From Ramlibacter lithotrophicus (GTDB lineage Bacteria; Pseudomonadota; Gammaproteobacteria; Burkholderiales; Burkholderiaceae_C): a stretch of 64,000 nt of DNA. Position numbers and translations under genes: made by a program. The stretch covers positions 1-64,000 of the forward strand of contig NZ_VTOX01000005.1 of assembly GCF_012184415.1 (NCBI RefSeq), given 5' to 3'. Under the pieces are notes generated by a model. The model saw nothing but the letters and a program-made list of their open reading frames with translations, did no database searches and had not been told where the DNA came from. Shown piece by piece: positions 60,479 to 64,000 of the stretch. The stretch's first letter is position 1. The number at the start of each line of letters is the position of its first letter.

Positions 60479-61204
60479 ATGAAAAAATCTGTTCTGTTTT
60501 CCGCCGCCGGCATGGTGCTTGCCGGCGCAACGGCCGCGCAGGCGCAGGAAGTCGGCCGGGTCATCTCCTCGACGCCGGTGATCCAGCAGGTCGCGGTGCC
60601 GCGCCAGGTCTGCGCACCGCAGCCGGTCGTGGTCCAGCAGCAGCCGGCCACCGGCGGTGGCGGCGCCGTGATCGGCGCCGTCGTGGGAGGCCTCGCCGGC
60701 AACCAGATCGGCGGCGGCAGCGGCCGGGCCGCGGCCACGGCGCTGGGCGTGATCGGCGGCGCGCTGCTGGGCAACAGCATCGAGGGCAGCCAGGCGCAGG
60801 CGGCACAGGTGCAGAACGTGCAGCAGTGCACGACCCAGACGGTCTACGAGAACCGCACTACCGGCTACCACGTGCGCTACGAGTTCAACGGCAAGGAATA
60901 CAACGTGCAGCTGCCGTACGACCCGGGCCCGACGATCCGGCTGCAGGTCACGCCCATGAGCTCGGTCGAACCGGCGTTCGATTCGGCCACGGCCGCGGAA
61001 GGCACCGCTGTCGGAACCATCGTCGGTGCCGGCGCGCCGGTGGTGACGACGAGCGCCCCGGTCGTCGTTGCGCCGGCGCCCGTATACCCGATCTACCCCG
61101 CCTACGCGTACCGGCCGTACTACGCCTATCCGCCGGTGGCGTTCTCCTTCAGCCTCGGCTACGTCGGCGGCCACGGGCACCGCCACCACAGACGCTGGCG
61201 CTGA
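60479..61204 (+). CDS. Outer-membrane glycine-zipper protein (17 kDa antigen-like)
   Basis: 241 aa. Signal peptide ends near AAQAQE. A glycine zipper, GGGGAVIGAVVGGLAGNQIGG and ALGVIGGALLGNSIEG, spans about 56-100 and is typical of the 17-kDa surface antigen family. A C-terminal beta-like stretch (YHVRYEFNGKEYNVQLPYDPG) and a Pro/Tyr-rich, His-rich tail (GGHGHRHHRRWR) follow. It probably stabilises the envelope. Confidence 0.86.
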   Translation: MKKSVLFSAAGMVLAGATAAQAQEVGRVISSTPVIQQVAVPRQVCAPQPVVVQQQPATGGGGAVIGAVVGGLAGNQIGGGSGRAAATALGVIGGALLGNSIEGSQAQAAQVQNVQQCTTQTVYENRTTGYHVRYEFNGKEYNVQLPYDPGPTIRLQVTPMSSVEPAFDSATAAEGTAVGTIVGAGAPVVTTSAPVVVAPAPVYPIYPAYAYRPYYAYPPVAFSFSLGYVGGHGHRHHRRWR

Positions 61205-61222
61205 GCGGCCGCCAGGGGCCGC

Positions 61223-61705
61223 TCACAGGGAAAGCAGCCGCTGGAAGAACGAACGGTAGCGCCGCAGCGCGACCCGCATCAGCTCGGTGTCGCCCTGGTC
61301 CATCTGGCTTTCCACGTTCGCGCGCTCGTCGGCAAAGGTCTCGGCCAGGTTCTTCATGACCTGGGCCACCAGTTCGTCCGCCCGGCGCACGGCCTGCGTC
61401 GGATCGTCGACGAATCCGATCTGCACCTCGTCCCACTGGTCCTTGAACTTCTGCGCGATCTGCGGCAGGAAGAGCGGAGCCAGCCGCTCGTCCTGATGCT
61501 GCAGGTGTGCGTCGGGCTGCGGCCCGGCAAACTCGTCGGTGCGCCCGCGCGTTTCCACCTGCGTCGGCGGACCGCCGTCGGCCTGCGGCGGAAGCATCTG
61601 GTCGCCCCTGGCAAGACGATCCTGCTCGGGCGCGCGCTCGCGCTGGTCGGCGGCCGCGGCAAAGTCCGCGGTGCTGAGCTTCTGGTCGTGGGTCGTCGTG
61701 TTCAT
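61223..61705 (-). CDS. Protein of unknown function, paralogous to the upstream gene
   Basis: 160 aa, soluble and polar. Residues 85-160 (WDEVQIGFVDDPTQAVRRADELVAQVM, then RYRSFFQRLLSL) repeat a domain of the gene before it. The first 80 residues are low-complexity, rich in Gln and Arg. No catalytic motif. The overlap of one base with the upstream stop means co-translation. Confidence 0.72.
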   Translation of the reverse strand: MNTTTHDQKLSTADFAAAADQRERAPEQDRLARGDQMLPPQADGGPPTQVETRGRTDEFAGPQPDAHLQHQDERLAPLFLPQIAQKFKDQWDEVQIGFVDDPTQAVRRADELVAQVMKNLAETFADERANVESQMDQGDTELMRVALRRYRSFFQRLLSL

Positions 61706-62289
61706 CAGTGATGCACCTCCATGGTTTGCGCTGCGCGCTGGTCGTCGCGACGCGGTGGCTCGCCCACTTCCAGCAGTTCGCCGAAGAGGGCGCGGTAGTG
61801 GACGACTGCCTGGCGCAGGTCCTCGGTATCGGCTTCGCCGCGGTGGTCGCGCCGGGCGATCGCGTGGGCAGCGCGGTAGTGCTCGACCACCGCCGGGTGG
61901 TGGACCGAGATGTCGGCCGCGCGGTGCTCGAAATCACCCATCGGGTAGCCGCGGCGCAGCATCAGCTCGCGCACCAGCTGGTCGGCATCGGCCAGCGTGC
62001 CTTTCGGGTTGTCGATGAAGCGCGCCTGCAGCCCGCGCCAGGCCTGGCTGAAGTGGGCGGCGTCGGCGGGGGAAAGCGGCACGATGTGCAGCTTCTCGAC
62101 CCGCTTTTCCCGCGACCGCAGCTCGGCCTCGGCCTTGGCCACGTCGCCATGCCGGTGCAAGGCGCGCTCGTATTCGGGCCCGAAGCGTTGTTCGAGCCGT
62201 TTGCTCTGCTGCTTGCGGCTCCACAACCAGGCGCCGACGGCGACCAGTGCCAGCAGCACGACCACCGCGACCATCAAGGTGTTGTCCAT
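61705..62289 (-). CDS. Membrane-anchored protein with the same repeated domain
   Basis: 194 aa. An N-terminal membrane helix (MVAVVVLLALVAVGAWLW) and a basic stretch, then residues 70-170 matching the neighbour: WRGLQARFIDNPKGTLADADQLVRELM and VVHYRALFGELL. FxDxPxxAxxxADxLVxxxM is the shared pattern. Function unknown; a stress-related role is possible but not shown. Confidence 0.75.
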   Translation of the reverse strand: MDNTLMVAVVVLLALVAVGAWLWSRKQQSKRLEQRFGPEYERALHRHGDVAKAEAELRSREKRVEKLHIVPLSPADAAHFSQAWRGLQARFIDNPKGTLADADQLVRELMLRRGYPMGDFEHRAADISVHHPAVVEHYRAAHAIARRDHRGEADTEDLRQAVVHYRALFGELLEVGEPPRRDDQRAAQTMEVHH

Positions 62290-62522
62290 TTGACTCTCTC
62301 CTTCAAAATGCGATGCGGGAATTGGGGCACACGCGCGAACCCTGCGGTGTCGGACCTCAGGCCGGCCGGGCCCCGGCGCCGCTGATCAGCGGGTAGGACT
62401 CGTCGGGCCAGCGGTGGCCCCTTGGTGCGCCGGCGCACGCAAGGTCCGCGGCGAGCGCAGCGGTAAAATCGCCTGCTTTGCCGGCGCGCGCCTCGCCACC
62501 GGCGCCACAACGCCGAACCCGC

Positions 62523-64000
<1,478 letters not shown>

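Overview
The window is GC-rich chromosomal DNA of a betaproteobacterium. The housekeeping blocks point to Burkholderiales, probably near Comamonadaceae: gltX-metZ-purF-cvpA-SPOR-folC with a tRNA-Ala/Glu/Asp array, and ppnP followed by a type-2 argG. This placement is inferred from gene order and protein style, not from a database search. The accessory genes describe a lithotrophic sulfur oxidiser that also carries an anaerobic aromatic-ring reductase.

Layout. (1) 1-10.7 kb: 3' end of an IS30-type transposase, then a minus-strand exopolysaccharide operon (epsA, a sugar-phosphate transferase, epsL, epsE, epsF, epsG, wecG-like, galE) of the type normally found with exosortase B. No xrtB is present in the window. 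A divergent GH5 glycosidase sits beside it with a perfect CRP-type palindrome upstream. (2) 10.7-17.2 kb, minus: soeABC (cytoplasmic sulfite dehydrogenase), a FadL-type porin and an AhpD-like/Rieske fusion. (3) 17.5-19.3 kb, plus: a NarX/NarL-like two-component pair whose GAF domain contains four cysteines. (4) 19.9-35.4 kb, minus: a complete reverse-Dsr cluster in the order dsrA-B-E-F-H-C-M-K-sqr-L-J-O-P-N-(DsrC-like)-R-cobA-(SCP2-like). (5) 35.6-40.8 kb, plus and divergent from dsrA: a compact nine-gene operon encoding a small protein, a Cas6/Cmx6-like protein, a cysteine-less DsrC paralogue, a helical protein, a TauD-type dioxygenase, an HTH-ferredoxin-reductase fusion, an S24-fold protein lacking its catalytic residues, and two unknowns. 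There is no CRISPR array. (6) 41-43.9 kb: a helical-repeat protein, an alpha/beta hydrolase and a DUF3182 protein. (7) 44.1-49.8 kb, plus: a bzdNOPQ-type ATP-dependent benzoyl-CoA reductase, a 7Fe ferredoxin and a hemerythrin behind a perfect FNR/ANR box. (8) 49.9-64 kb: tRNAs and housekeeping genes, ending inside argG.

How it fits together: SQR oxidises sulfide. The DsrEFH-DsrC relay and reverse DsrAB, with DsrMKJOP and DsrL as redox partners, turn sulfane sulfur into sulfite. SoeABC oxidises sulfite to sulfate into the quinone pool. CobA and DsrN supply siroheme/siroamide. No apr/sat or sox genes are in the window.

The best candidate for undescribed biology is the nine-gene operon. Its control region, shared with dsrA, holds 15-bp palindromes (TACYC half-sites, 7-1-7 spacing) plus a 13-bp GGGTATGGAYGGG block. 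The same arrangement recurs between the soe operon and the NarXL-like pair, which suggests one regulon controlled by that pair.
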